A stretch of DNA of 64,000 bases, taken from positions 62,001 to 126,000 of the forward strand of contig NZ_CP091056.1 in NCBI RefSeq assembly GCF_021535045.1, read 5' to 3'. Made by a program: the position numbers and the translations under genes. Below, piece after piece: positions 21,843 through 32,741 of this stretch. Below the pieces are notes generated by a model. That model was given only the letters and a program-made list of their open reading frames with translations, searched no databases and had not been told where the DNA came from. The stretch's first letter is position 1, and the number at the start of each line of letters is the position of its first letter. Source of the stretch: Ornithinimicrobium sp. INDO-MA30-4. Lineage in GTDB: Bacteria; Actinomycetota; Actinomycetes; Actinomycetales; Dermatophilaceae.

Positions 21843-23485
21843 GTGACTCCTGAGCAACTTGCCGAAGCGATTCTGGCCGCCCTCCACGCATCTGTTGACG
21901 CAGGCGAATTCGCCGCGCCACTCCCGGAATCCGTGCGAGTCGAGCGCCCAAAGAGTCGCGAGCACGGAGACTGGTCAACGAACATCGCTCTGCAGTTGGC
22001 CAAGTCCGCCGGTATGCCGCCGCGCAAGATCGCGGAGGCGCTCGCTGCTCGACTGTCTCAAGGCGAGGGCATTGCCAAGGTCGATGTGGCGGGGCCCGGA
22101 TTTCTCAACATCACGCTGGATGCCGCTAGCGCGGGTGAATTGGCCAAAAACATCGTCGAAGCTGGCGCGGTTTATGGCCACAACGACACCTTGGCTGGTC
22201 ATGTCATCAACGTTGAGTTTGTCTCGGCCAACCCCACGGGTCCGCTGCACATCGGCCACACCCGGTGGGCTGCACTCGGCGATGCGATCGCGCGCTTGTT
22301 AAAAGCCAGTGGCGCCTCCGTGACCGCTGAGCACTACATCAATGACGCTGGCAGCCAGATGGACAAGTTCGCCGGCTCCATCGTTGCCCGCGCCGGGGTG
22401 AGGAGATCCCTGAGGGTGGTTATCCGGGCGGCTGGATCAACGACTTGGCCGCACAGATCACCGGCGAAAACCCTGACTTCGCGACGATGCCCGACGACGA
22501 AGCCCATGAATTGGCCAAGTCTCGCGGCTATGAGCTTCAACTTGAACAGATGCAGGCCACGTTGAACGCCTTCCAGGTGCAGTTTGATGTGGTTCTCCGA
22601 AAAGACGCTGCATGACGGGGAGCAGTCGAGACGGCGGTTGAGCGTTTGCGCGCCCAGGGCCACGTGGATGATGTCGACGGCGCCGTGTGGCTGCGCACGA
22701 CAGACTTTAAGGACGACAAAGACCGCGTCCTGATTCGCAGCAATGGCGAGCCCACCTACTTCGCCAGCGACGCTGCTTACTACCTCGACAAGAAGGACCG
22801 CGGTTTCGCGGAAAAGATCTACCTGCTCGGCGCCGACCACCACGGCTACGTCAACCGGTTGAAGGCCATCTCGGCCTGCGCTGGAGACGACCCCGAACAG
22901 AACATCGAGGTCTTGATCGGCCAACTGATCAACATTTCAGGCGAGCGGATGGGCAAGCGTCGCGGCAATGCGCTCTTCCTGCACGACCTGCTGGAGTGGA
23001 TCGGCTCGGACCCATTGCGTTACTCCCTGGCCCGTTTCCCCGCGGATTCGCCGCTGGACCTCAACGGCGAAGAGATGCGCAAGCGCACCAACGACAACCC
23101 CGTCTTCTATGTGCAGTATGCGCACGCTCGCACGTGCAACGTCTCCCGCTTGGCGGCCGCTGACGGAGTTAACCGCGCCGATGGCTTTGACCCGTCACTG
23201 CTCGCAGACGACACCGAAGCGGCACTGCTGGCCACCCTCGGCGACTTCCCGCGCGTAGTCGCGCAGGCTGCAACGCTGCGCGAGCCACACCGCATTGCTC
23301 GCTACCTTGAGGATCTAGCCGGTCGTTTCCACAGGTGGTACGACGTGTGCCGAGTGCGCCCGCTTAACGCTGAGGACGAGATCACTGACCTGAACCGGAC
23401 CAGGCTGTGGCTGAACAACGCCACCCGCCAGGTGCTGGCCAACGGTCTGGCGCTGCTGGGAGTCGACGCTCCCGAGCGCATGTAG
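21843..23485 (+). CDS. argS: arginyl-tRNA synthetase (frameshifted)
   Basis: This is a class I synthetase that charges tRNA-Arg, one of whose tRNAs is encoded next door. The N-terminal Add-1 domain is followed by [19 protein letters not shown] (HIGH motif) and YINDAGSQM. The KMSKS-equivalent region is [11 protein letters not shown]. The C-terminal DALR-type anticodon domain ends [19 protein letters not shown]. Three single-base deletions, near 22398, 22588 and 22617, break the frame; with them restored it has about 548 residues. The GTG start is 86 bases after the tRNA gene. As an essential gene it is strong evidence that these breaks are not biological. Confidence 0.95.
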
Positions 23486-23528
23486 TCCGACCCGACCTGC
23501 GACATACCCCACCCCGAAGGACTTTGTG

Positions 23529-24512
23529 ATGACACAGGCCCCTATTCGCGTCGCCCTGCTCGGTTGCGGCACCGTCGGATCCTCCGTCGCTCGATTGATG
23601 TCGGAGCGAGCAGACCTGTACGAGGCCAGGTTGGGGCGTCGGTTGGTCCTCACCGGCATCGCGGTGCGCAATCTGTCGACCCAGCGTGACCTGTCAGCGG
23701 CCAATGCTGAGTTGTTGACCGATGACGCAGCGTCTGTCCTGGCAGATGCCGATGTCGTCATTGAGGTGATGGGCGGGCTGGAGCCTGCTGCTTCGCTGAT
23801 GAGCGAGGCGTTCGCGAATGGAGCACATGTCGTCAGCGCCAATAAGCAATTGATCGCTCATCGGGGCGCAGAGTTGCACGAGGCAGCGGCGAATGCTGGC
23901 GTGGAGTTGAAGTACGAAGCCGCCGTGATGGCTGCTGTCCCAGTGCTCCGCGCGATTGGTGAGTCGTTGCCAGGGGATGAGGTCAAGACCATCTCGGGCA
24001 TCGTTAATGGCTCGACCAACTACGTCCTTGACCTGGTCAGCCGCCTGGGTGTGCCGTTTGAGGATGCAGTCAGGCAGGCTGGCGAACTCGGCTTCCTGGA
24101 AGCCGATCCGACCGAAGATCTGCAGGGCATCGATGCGGCCGCCAAGATCGTGATTCTTGCTCGGACCGCCTGGCGCATCGACGCGAGCATGGACGACGTC
24201 CACCTCCAAGGCATCGCCGACCTGAGCGACGCTGACTTTGACCAGGCGCAAGCTGCCGGTCAGGTCATCAAGTTGGTGGCGACAGCCAATGCGACCGGAT
24301 CGGCACGTGCCCCGCGCGTTGAATTGTCGGTCCGACCAGTGCCGCTGCCCATTGACCACCCACTCGCTGGGATTCGCGAAGGAAACAACGCGTTGATGAT
24401 CGAGACTATGTCTGCTGGGCCGTTGTTGATGACCGGTGCTGGGGCCGGGGGAGACGCCACCGCTTCGGCAATTTTGGGCGACCTGATGGACGTCGCTCGA
24501 CAGGTGAATTGA
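23529..24512 (+). CDS. hom: homoserine dehydrogenase, short form without ACT domain
   Basis: This reduces aspartate semialdehyde to homoserine for threonine and methionine synthesis. The NAD(P)-binding motif is LLGCGTVGSSVARL. SANKQLIAHRG and GIVNGSTNYVLD precede the catalytic segment GELGFLEADPTEDLQGIDAAAK. The frame is intact at 327 residues and stops after the catalytic domain. The usual C-terminal ACT domain (about 100 residues, threonine feedback) is missing and not found in other frames downstream. The expected neighbours lysA, thrC and thrB are also absent between argS and rho. Confidence 0.92.
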   Translation: MTQAPIRVALLGCGTVGSSVARLMSERADLYEARLGRRLVLTGIAVRNLSTQRDLSAANAELLTDDAASVLADADVVIEVMGGLEPAASLMSEAFANGAHVVSANKQLIAHRGAELHEAAANAGVELKYEAAVMAAVPVLRAIGESLPGDEVKTISGIVNGSTNYVLDLVSRLGVPFEDAVRQAGELGFLEADPTEDLQGIDAAAKIVILARTAWRIDASMDDVHLQGIADLSDADFDQAQAAGQVIKLVATANATGSARAPRVELSVRPVPLPIDHPLAGIREGNNALMIETMSAGPLLMTGAGAGGDATASAILGDLMDVARQVN

Positions 24513-24815
24513 GCGTCGTTCTAGCCCGGAGTGACGGTCTCTGCGCTGGCTGGGCCGGTCGGAGTGTGATTATCGGCTCACCCAGTGCTACGGTTGTGTC
24601 ATCCTCGTGGACGAGTGAGAACCGGGGGTTCTCGCAACTCACATTCTCCTCGTAATCCCGTGGTGTTTCCCCGCACAGATCGTTGGCAGATTCGTTGTCC
24701 ATCGGCTTTTGATGCCGCAATCGCACGTACGGGGATCGATCCCAACAGCGCTTGAGCGCTGATCCAGTGATACCCCAACGCTCCCAACGCGGAGGAAGCG
24801 GGGGAAGGATTCTTA
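24513..24815 (+). promoter_or_regulatory. rho 5' region with several hairpins and palindromes
   Basis: This gap of about 300 bases holds no credible gene. It contains small stems CTCGT/ACGAG (24604-24615) and GAGAACC/GGTTCTC (24617-24633), a perfect palindrome GGGATCGATCCC (24732-24743) and AGCGCT-TG-AGCGCT (24747-24760). The rho ribosome-binding region (GGGGAAGGA) follows. A possible TACGGT -10 near 24580 would give a leader of over 200 bases. Autoregulation of rho through its leader is known in other bacteria; here it is inferred. Confidence 0.4.
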
Positions 24816-26933
<2,118 letters not shown>

Positions 26934-26948
26934 CTCATTCGCACATCG

Positions 26949-26985
26949 AAAACGAGCGCCAGGCACATTGCCTGGCGCTCGTTTT
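26949..26985 (+). terminator. Rho-independent terminator after rho
   Basis: A perfect 16-bp stem, AAAACGAGCGCCAGGC pairing with GCCTGGCGCTCGTTTT, has a 5-base loop and ends in a T run on the plus strand (and on the minus strand too). It can terminate rho and the convergent LysM-like gene. It is the clearest intrinsic terminator in the window. Confidence 0.85.
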
Positions 26986-26999
26986 GCTGTTGCTAGTGC

Positions 27000-27193
27000 T
27001 CAATCGCGGTAGGGCACTCGCAAGACCTGGCCCACCGAGATGGAATCTGGGTCTGTGACCGCCGGCTGGTTGGCTGCCGCCAAGGCGTGATAATAGGCGC
27101 CGCCACCCATCTGAGAGACTGCAATGCCCCAGAGGGCAGCCACCACGAAGCGGGGCCCACCACCAAGATCGCCGTGCCGTCAGGTGATCGCAT
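27000..27193 (-). CDS. small LysM-like protein (frameshifted)
   Basis: This is a mini-protein of about 64 residues. The C-terminal 45 residues read like a LysM domain: LWGIAVSQMGGGAYYHALA, then AANQPAVTDPDSISVGQVLRVP. LysM domains usually bind peptidoglycan or chitin-like glycans. The first 20 residues are hydrophobic (TAILVVG) and could be a short membrane or signal segment. The ATG is at 27193 and one base is missing near 27153. The gene length fits exactly one deletion. It converges on rho. Confidence 0.6.
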
Positions 27194-27377
27194 AGATGAA
27201 ACAGGCGGCGGGCTGCGTAGAGGCCCGGCTCCGCACTGGAACCCTAGTGCACACCCCTGACCTCGGGTCGGAATGGAATATCTTTGGCTCGCGTGGCATT
27301 ATTAACGGTTGGCTCACCGGTTCACGTTTTGGCATCCGCCAGGGCGACCCGGGAGGTTTACCACCCGAGGAGATTTT

Positions 27378-27592
27378 GTGAAGCAGAACATTCACCCCGC
27401 ATACAACGAGACCGTTGTGACCTGCAGCTGTGGTTCGACATTCACCACCCGCAGCACGGCCGAGTCCGGCAAGATCAGCGCCGATGTGTGCTCGCAGTGC
27501 CACCCTTCTACACCGGCAAGCAGAAGATTCTGGACACCGGTGGACGCGTCGCTCGCTTCCAGGAGCGTTACGGCAAGAAGGCTGCCAAGTAA
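27378..27592 (+). CDS. rpmE: 50S ribosomal protein L31 (zinc form, frameshifted)
   Basis: L31 joins the two ribosomal subunits through bridge B1b. The protein of about 71 residues has the zinc ligands CSC near the N terminus and CSQCHP further on, so it is the zinc-binding form rather than the zinc-free paralogue induced in zinc starvation. One T is missing near 27507 (CCCTTCTAC for CCCTTTCTAC). The GTG start has GAGGAG upstream. The preceding gap (27194-27377) contains TATTAA-like promoter sequence but nothing else certain. Confidence 0.93.
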
Positions 27593-27705
27593 GACTTCCG
27601 ACGCCGGCTCAGCAACCCTCGTGGTGGCTGGGCCGGTGTTGTCTTTGATAGGCCCCCAAAGAGCACCGCAGCGCCTGCACGGCGCCCAGACCGCAGGAGA
27701 ATCGC

Positions 27706-28784
27706 ATGGACGAGTCAGCCGAGCCGTTAGTTGCTGAGTTCCTCGAGATCGAGGAGCAGTTGGCTGACCCCTCAATCCACAGCGATCCGGCTGCGTTCCG
27801 CCGGTTGAATAAGCGCTACGCGGCACTCGGCCCGACTGTCACCGCCTATCGTGAGTTCATCTCGGTGCGGGATGACCTTGAGGCTGCTCGTGAGTTGGCC
27901 GCGGACGACAAAAGTTTTGCCGAGGAGATTCCGGCGCTGGAGACTCAGTTGGCGGAAGTCGCTGAGCACTTGCGCAGCCTGCTGGTGCCTCGCGACCCGG
28001 ACGACGACAAAGATGCCATCATCGAAGTGAAGGCAGGTGAAGGCGGCGCCGAGTCTGCTCTGTTCGCATCTGACCTGGTCCGGATGTATTTGCGCTACGC
28101 CGAGCGACGTGGTTGGCGCACCGAGGTCCTGGATTCGACGGCTTCTGACCTCGGCGGTTACAAAGACATCCGCATTGCACTCCAGGCAACTGGGATTCCC
28201 GGGCCAGGGAGGCCCCGTGGGCTCGGTTGAAGTATGAAGGTGGCGTGCACCGCGTGCAGCGAGTCCCCGTGACAGAAAGCCAAGGGCGGGTGCACACCTC
28301 AGCCGCCGGTGTTTTGGTGTTCCCAGAAGTCGAGGACCCGGCTGAGGTGGAGATTGGCCCTAACGATCTCAAGATCGATGTTTATCGGTCCATGGTCCCG
28401 GGGGCAGTCGGTGAACACCACCGACTCAGCGGTTCGGATCACCCACCTGCCTAGTGGCCTGGTCGTGTCCTGCCAGAACGAAAAATCGCAGTTGCAGAAT
28501 AAAGAGTCAGCCATGCGCGTGCTGCGTGGTCGGTTGCACCAACTGGCGATTGAAGAGGCCAATGCGGAAGCATCAGCCCACCGCAAGTCTCAGATCCGCA
28601 CCGTTGACCGCAGTGAGCGCATCCGCACCTACAACTACCCCGAGAACCGCATCGCCGATCACCGCACGGGTTACAAGGCCTACAACTTGACCAAGCCCTG
28701 GATGGTGACCTCGACCCGGTAGTCGTGAGCGCCATTGACGCCGACGAAGCAGCCAGGCTTGCTGCCATGTCGGCCGAAGACTGA
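27706..28784 (+). CDS. prfA: peptide chain release factor 1 (frameshifted)
   Basis: This reads UAA and UAG stop codons. After correction it has about 360 residues. [16 protein letters not shown] and [13 protein letters not shown] are typical class I release-factor blocks. The essential GGQ loop is visible only when two bases are restored near 28393-28402 ([13 protein letters not shown]). Further single deletions lie near 28215 and near 28690, where TTGACC should read TTGGACC. The true C terminus [10 protein letters not shown] then follows. These are ordinary deletions, not the programmed frameshift known from the related gene prfB. prmC, whose product methylates the GGQ glutamine, begins 11 bases later. 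Confidence 0.94.
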
Positions 28785-28795
28785 TTCCGCGCGCC

Positions 28796-29653
28796 GTGAC
28801 CGAGATCAGCGCGGCTCTGCGCACCGCTACCGGTGATCTCAGCTCAGCGGGGGTGCCAAGCCCTCGGGCGGACGCCGAGATATTGCTGGCCCATGTCCTG
28901 CAAACCAGCCGTGGCGACATGGTGCGGATGGCGGTGCTGGGCAAGCCACTATCGGATGAACATGGCGACAGGTATGCGCGGCTCATTTGTCGCCGAGCCG
29001 CCCGCGAGCCGTTACAGCACCTGACCGGAACTGCACCCTTCGCCGACCTCGAGTTGTTGGTTGGACCGGGTGTCTTTGTGCCTCGACCGGAAACGGAGAC
29101 GTTGGTGGCGATGGCGGCCACAGACCTGGTGGGGAGATCGGAGCCAGTCGTGGTTGACCTGTGCACCGGCAGCGGTGCGATCCCGCTAGCGCTGAAAAGG
29201 CAAGTCCCGCGTGCCACGGTGATCGGTGTCGAGTTGTCGCCCCAGGCGCACGCTTGGGCCACGCGCAATGCAACGCATACCGGGCTGGATGTTGATCTGC
29301 GGTTGGGGGATGCCGGGCACGCTGCTGACGAGCTCATCGGCTTGGTTGACGTGGTGACGTGCAATCCGCCGTATGTGCCCAATGACGCGATCCCCATCGA
29401 CCCTGAGGTCGCGCAGTACGATCCGTCCATGGCTCTCTATGGGGGGAGCGCCGACGGCTTGGCCATCCCACTGACCATGGCTGCCCGCGCAGCTGAGTTG
29501 CTGAAGCCTGGGGGAGTGCTGCTGATGGAGCACGCTGACGTGCAGCGTGAGTCCCTTGCGGCAGCCCTATCGAAGACACAAAAATGGGTCGACCTGTCTG
29601 ATCATGATGATCTGACGGGCCGACCCAGGGTTGCGCGCGCAATGCGTGCCTAG
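28796..29653 (+). CDS. prmC: peptide chain release factor N5-glutamine methyltransferase
   Basis: This methylates the GGQ glutamine of release factors using S-adenosylmethionine. It has 285 residues and an intact frame. An N-terminal helical domain precedes LTGTAPFADLELLVGPGVFV and PRPETETLV. The SAM site follows, VVDLCTGSGAIPLALKR, and the substrate-glutamine motif NPPYVPN is near residue 190. It starts with GTG immediately after prfA, the usual prfA-prmC pair. Confidence 0.95.
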   Translation: MTEISAALRTATGDLSSAGVPSPRADAEILLAHVLQTSRGDMVRMAVLGKPLSDEHGDRYARLICRRAAREPLQHLTGTAPFADLELLVGPGVFVPRPETETLVAMAATDLVGRSEPVVVDLCTGSGAIPLALKRQVPRATVIGVELSPQAHAWATRNATHTGLDVDLRLGDAGHAADELIGLVDVVTCNPPYVPNDAIPIDPEVAQYDPSMALYGGSADGLAIPLTMAARAAELLKPGGVLLMEHADVQRESLAAALSKTQKWVDLSDHDDLTGRPRVARAMRA

Positions 29654-29743
29654 CAAGAAAGATAACCGTGGCGATATTGAGGTCTAGTTCACCCTCGGTC
29701 AACCCTGGATCGGGTAGCCCTGTTCCCGGTGTGTGAGGTGACC

Positions 29744-30427
29744 TCAATCACCGACGGTGATGGCTCCGGTGAGGTCATAAGCCAAAGCTTGGGCCTGGCG
29801 AGGGCTGATGTGCGCATCTGCCAACGCAGCAGCGCGCGCGAGATCGAAGGTGCCCAGACTAGCGCCGCGCAGGTCAGACCCAGCGAACTTGGCTCCCACC
29901 AGGTCGGCATTCTCCAACGAGCACCCGTCAAGACGTGAGTCGCGCAGGTCGGCACCGCGCAGGTTCGCCTCCGCCAACCGATTGCCGCTGAGGTCTCGCC
30001 GTCGGAGGACCATGCCGCTGAGGTCTGCCCCATAGGCATTGCAACGGATGATCTGCAGCCCCATGCCCTGTGTGTCTGTTGCATGCAAGCCAGTCAGTCG
30101 ACACGCACTCAGCACAGCGTCCGTCATCATGGCACCGGTGAGCCGCGCCTCGGCCATATCAACAGCGTCAAAATGGGCATCTCCCAGGTCAGCACGGTCA
30201 AGCAGCGTGCCACTGAGCGAGCCCCGCGACCAGGAAGTTCCGGATAACAATGCACCTCGCAAGTCGGCCCCATCTAGGTGGCAATCCTCAAAGACGGCAT
30301 CGCTGAGATCTAGTCCGGTAAGACGAAGTTCACGCAGGTCACAGCTAACCAAGTGCAGGCTTTCGGAGCCGCTCACCAACTCAACAACGTCCGCGGCATT
30401 GAGGACCTCGTTATTTAACTGTGGCAT
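29744..30427 (-). CDS. pentapeptide-repeat protein
   Basis: This 227-residue protein is built of A(D/N)LxG-type pentapeptides, such as GADLRGALLSG, GADLRDSRLDG and NADLVGAKFAG. Such repeats fold as a right-handed quadrilateral beta-helix. Some family members mimic DNA and protect gyrase; most have no known role. The repeats fill about residues 35-205. The ATG at 30427 gives MPQLNNEVL. There is no signal peptide, so it is probably cytoplasmic. It lies on the opposite strand between prmC and the Sua5 gene, interrupting an otherwise rightward conserved order. Confidence 0.85.
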   Translation of the reverse strand: MPQLNNEVLNAADVVELVSGSESLHLVSCDLRELRLTGLDLSDAVFEDCHLDGADLRGALLSGTSWSRGSLSGTLLDRADLGDAHFDAVDMAEARLTGAMMTDAVLSACRLTGLHATDTQGMGLQIIRCNAYGADLSGMVLRRRDLSGNRLAEANLRGADLRDSRLDGCSLENADLVGAKFAGSDLRGASLGTFDLARAAALADAHISPRQAQALAYDLTGAITVGD

Positions 30428-30466
30428 CGGGTTAGCATCGCACGTCGATAGTGGGAGAATGCCTAC

Positions 30467-31342
30467 GTGATCGTCGAGTGTTCCAATCCCGAAGGCCGCA
30501 ACGAAGCCATAGATCAAGCCGTTGATGCATTGCGTAACGGCCAGATCGTCGTGCTGCCGACGGACACCGTGTATGGCGTTGGTGCCGATGCATTTGATGA
30601 CGTCGCCGTCGCCATGGTGCTCGCCGCCAAGCGGCGCGGGCGTGAGATGCCGCCGCCGGTGCTGGTGCCGCACGCTCGCACTGTCGACGGTCTAGCGACC
30701 AAAGTGCCGATGTACGCCAAAATACTGATGCGTCGATTTTGGCCGGGGCCACTGACTTTGGTCTTGCGCGCTCAACAGTCGCTGATGTGGGATCTGGGCG
30801 ATACTAACGGGACGGTAGCGCTACGGATGCCAGACGACGAGATTGCGCTGGCGTTGCTGGAAAAGGTCGGCCCCATGGCGGTGACGAGCGCGAATCTCAC
30901 CGGGCAGCCGGCCGCAACGACAGCCCAGGAAGCCCAGGGTCAGTTGACTGGGGCTGTTGAGGTCTATCTCGATGGGGGAGTTCGGACTAACTCGGCCGCC
31001 TCCACGATTGTGGACTGCACCGGTGATGAGCCAGTGATTCTTCGTCACGGTGCTTTATCAGGTGACACCATGCGCGAAGTTTTGGGGACGACAGCCCTGC
31101 ATGACGAGCCGGTGGTGGAGGACCCCGAGGAAGACGAGTCGCACAACGGTGAGACTGAGACAGCTGACAGCGAGACCGCCGAGATGGCGGCGCTCGATGA
31201 CAGCACCGGCGCTGACAGCACGGAGGCTGCTCTCAACCTTGATCACGGCGCCCGGTTGATTGGCTCGGTACGCGATAGCGGAGTGGCATTTCGGCGCGGC
31301 GCTCTCACCGAGTTGTATCCCGTTGGCTCAGGTCGCGAGTGA
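30467..31342 (+). CDS. L-threonylcarbamoyladenylate synthase with acidic C-terminal tail
   Basis: This Sua5/YrdC/YwlC-family enzyme makes threonylcarbamoyl-AMP from threonine, bicarbonate and ATP for tRNA t6A. The catalytic domain (residues about 10-200) has VVLPTDTVYGVGADAFD, KRRGREMPPPVLV and PMAVTSANLTGQPA. The intact frame gives 291 residues, about 70 to 80 more than a minimal actinobacterial enzyme. The extra part (from about 220) is Glu/Asp/Thr/Ser-rich and ends VAFRRGALTELYPVGSGRE. It lacks the typical Sua5 C-terminal domain. It starts with GTG. TsaE is at 8674-9173. Confidence 0.92.
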   Translation: MIVECSNPEGRNEAIDQAVDALRNGQIVVLPTDTVYGVGADAFDDVAVAMVLAAKRRGREMPPPVLVPHARTVDGLATKVPMYAKILMRRFWPGPLTLVLRAQQSLMWDLGDTNGTVALRMPDDEIALALLEKVGPMAVTSANLTGQPAATTAQEAQGQLTGAVEVYLDGGVRTNSAASTIVDCTGDEPVILRHGALSGDTMREVLGTTALHDEPVVEDPEEDESHNGETETADSETAEMAALDDSTGADSTEAALNLDHGARLIGSVRDSGVAFRRGALTELYPVGSGRE

Positions 31343-31412
31343 TGACCCCCTACAGTTTGATAAACCCCCAGCCGGTCACTGACCGGACCCGCCGAGCAGG
31401 AGAGCAGCCCAC

Positions 31413-32704
31413 GTGAGCACTCAAGTCAACCCAGACACCTACTACGGACCGAGTTTCGGCGCGCTGGTGGAGTCAGATCCCCAAATTGCTGAGCTCCTGG
31501 TGAGCGAGCTCGATCGTCAGCGTTCAGGCTTGCAACTTATTGCGAGCGAAAACCAGACCAGCCCATCGGTGCTGGCAGCCCTGGGCTCGACGCTCTCCAA
31601 CAAGTACGCCGAGGGTTACCCAGACAAGCGCTACTACGGTGGCTGTGCAGAGGTAGACAAGGTCGAAAAGCTCGCTATTGAGCGGGCAAAGACGCTTTTG
31701 GGGCAGAGCACGCTAACGTCCAGCCGCACTCGGGCGCCAGCGCAAACCAGGCGGTCTATGGCGCGTTTGCCAAGCCCGGGGACACGATCATGGGAATGTC
31801 CCTTGATCACGGTGGACACCTCACCCACGGATTCAAGGTCTCCTTCTCGGGCAAGTGGTTTAACGCGGTGCACTACGGCGTTTCCCAAGAGACGGAGCAC
31901 ATTGACTACGACCAGGTCCGTGCATTGGCCCTGGAGCACCGTCCCAAGTTGATCATTGCCGGTGGCTCTGCCATCCCCCGTGCCATTGACTTCGCTGCGT
32001 TCCGCGCCATCGCCGACGAGGTTGGAGCGATCTTCTGGGTCGACGCAGCACACTTCATTGGCTTGGTCGCTGGCAAGGTGCTCGAATCGCCAGTTGATCT
32101 GGCCGATGTCGTGAGCTTCACGACGCACAAGGTGCTGCGTGGACCACGCGGCGGCGCCATCGTCTGCAAGGCCGAGCACGCGGCCAAGATTGACCGAGCA
32201 GTCTTCCCGATGATGCAGGGCGGGCCGCTGATGCATGCCGTGGCGGCCAAGGCCGTCAACTTCGCCGAATGCGCAACGCCTGGCTACCAGGCCTACGCGA
32301 AGTCGGTCATTGAGAACTCTCAGGCGCTCGCAGCAGGCTTGGGGGAGCGTGGTCTGCGTCCCATCACGGGCGGCACCGACACTCACCTGTCGCTGCACGA
32401 CCTGCGTGGAGTTGGCGTGACCGGAGCAGACGCTGAGCTGCGATGCGATGCCGCCGGCATCGTCTTGAACAAGAACACCATCCCGTTTGACCCCGAGAAG
32501 CCCAACGTTGCCTCGGGCGTGCGCGTGGGCACTCCGTCGCTGACGACCCAGGGTATGGGTGTGGATCAGATGGACCAGGTTGCTGACTTGATCCACCGCG
32601 CGGTCACTCAAACTGACGGATCGGCTGATAACGCGAATGCCCAGGCCATCCGTGGTGAAGTGACTGACTTGTTGGGTGCTTACCCCGCATACCCGACTAT
32701 CTGA
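31413..32704 (+). CDS. glyA: serine hydroxymethyltransferase (frameshifted)
   Basis: This PLP enzyme converts serine and tetrahydrofolate to glycine and methylene-tetrahydrofolate. [20 protein letters not shown] and [16 protein letters not shown] are family hallmarks near the N terminus. The PLP lysine is in [12 protein letters not shown], near residue 238. One G is missing near 31702; restoring it gives [11 protein letters not shown] and a normal protein of about 431 residues. The start is GTG. No glycine riboswitch is visible in the 70-base gap before it. It is followed by the WecA-like gene and the atp operon, the usual order in actinobacteria. Confidence 0.95.
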
Positions 32705-32741
32705 GGCGTTTTGCTGGCCCGACATAACTGTGAGGTGAGCC

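Noticed and set aside
21843-23485. argS and other split genes as pseudogenes
   Set aside because: Each break is a single missing base and both sides keep full conserved motifs. So many essential genes could not all be dead in one genome.
27706-28784. Possible programmed frameshift in a release-factor gene
   Set aside because: The well-known programmed +1 shift is in prfB (RF2). This gene is prfA (RF1), and its four breaks look like the same random deletions found throughout the window.
31343-31412. Glycine riboswitch before glyA
   Set aside because: The gap is only 70 bases and shows just a small CCGGT/ACCGG inverted repeat, too little for a glycine aptamer.
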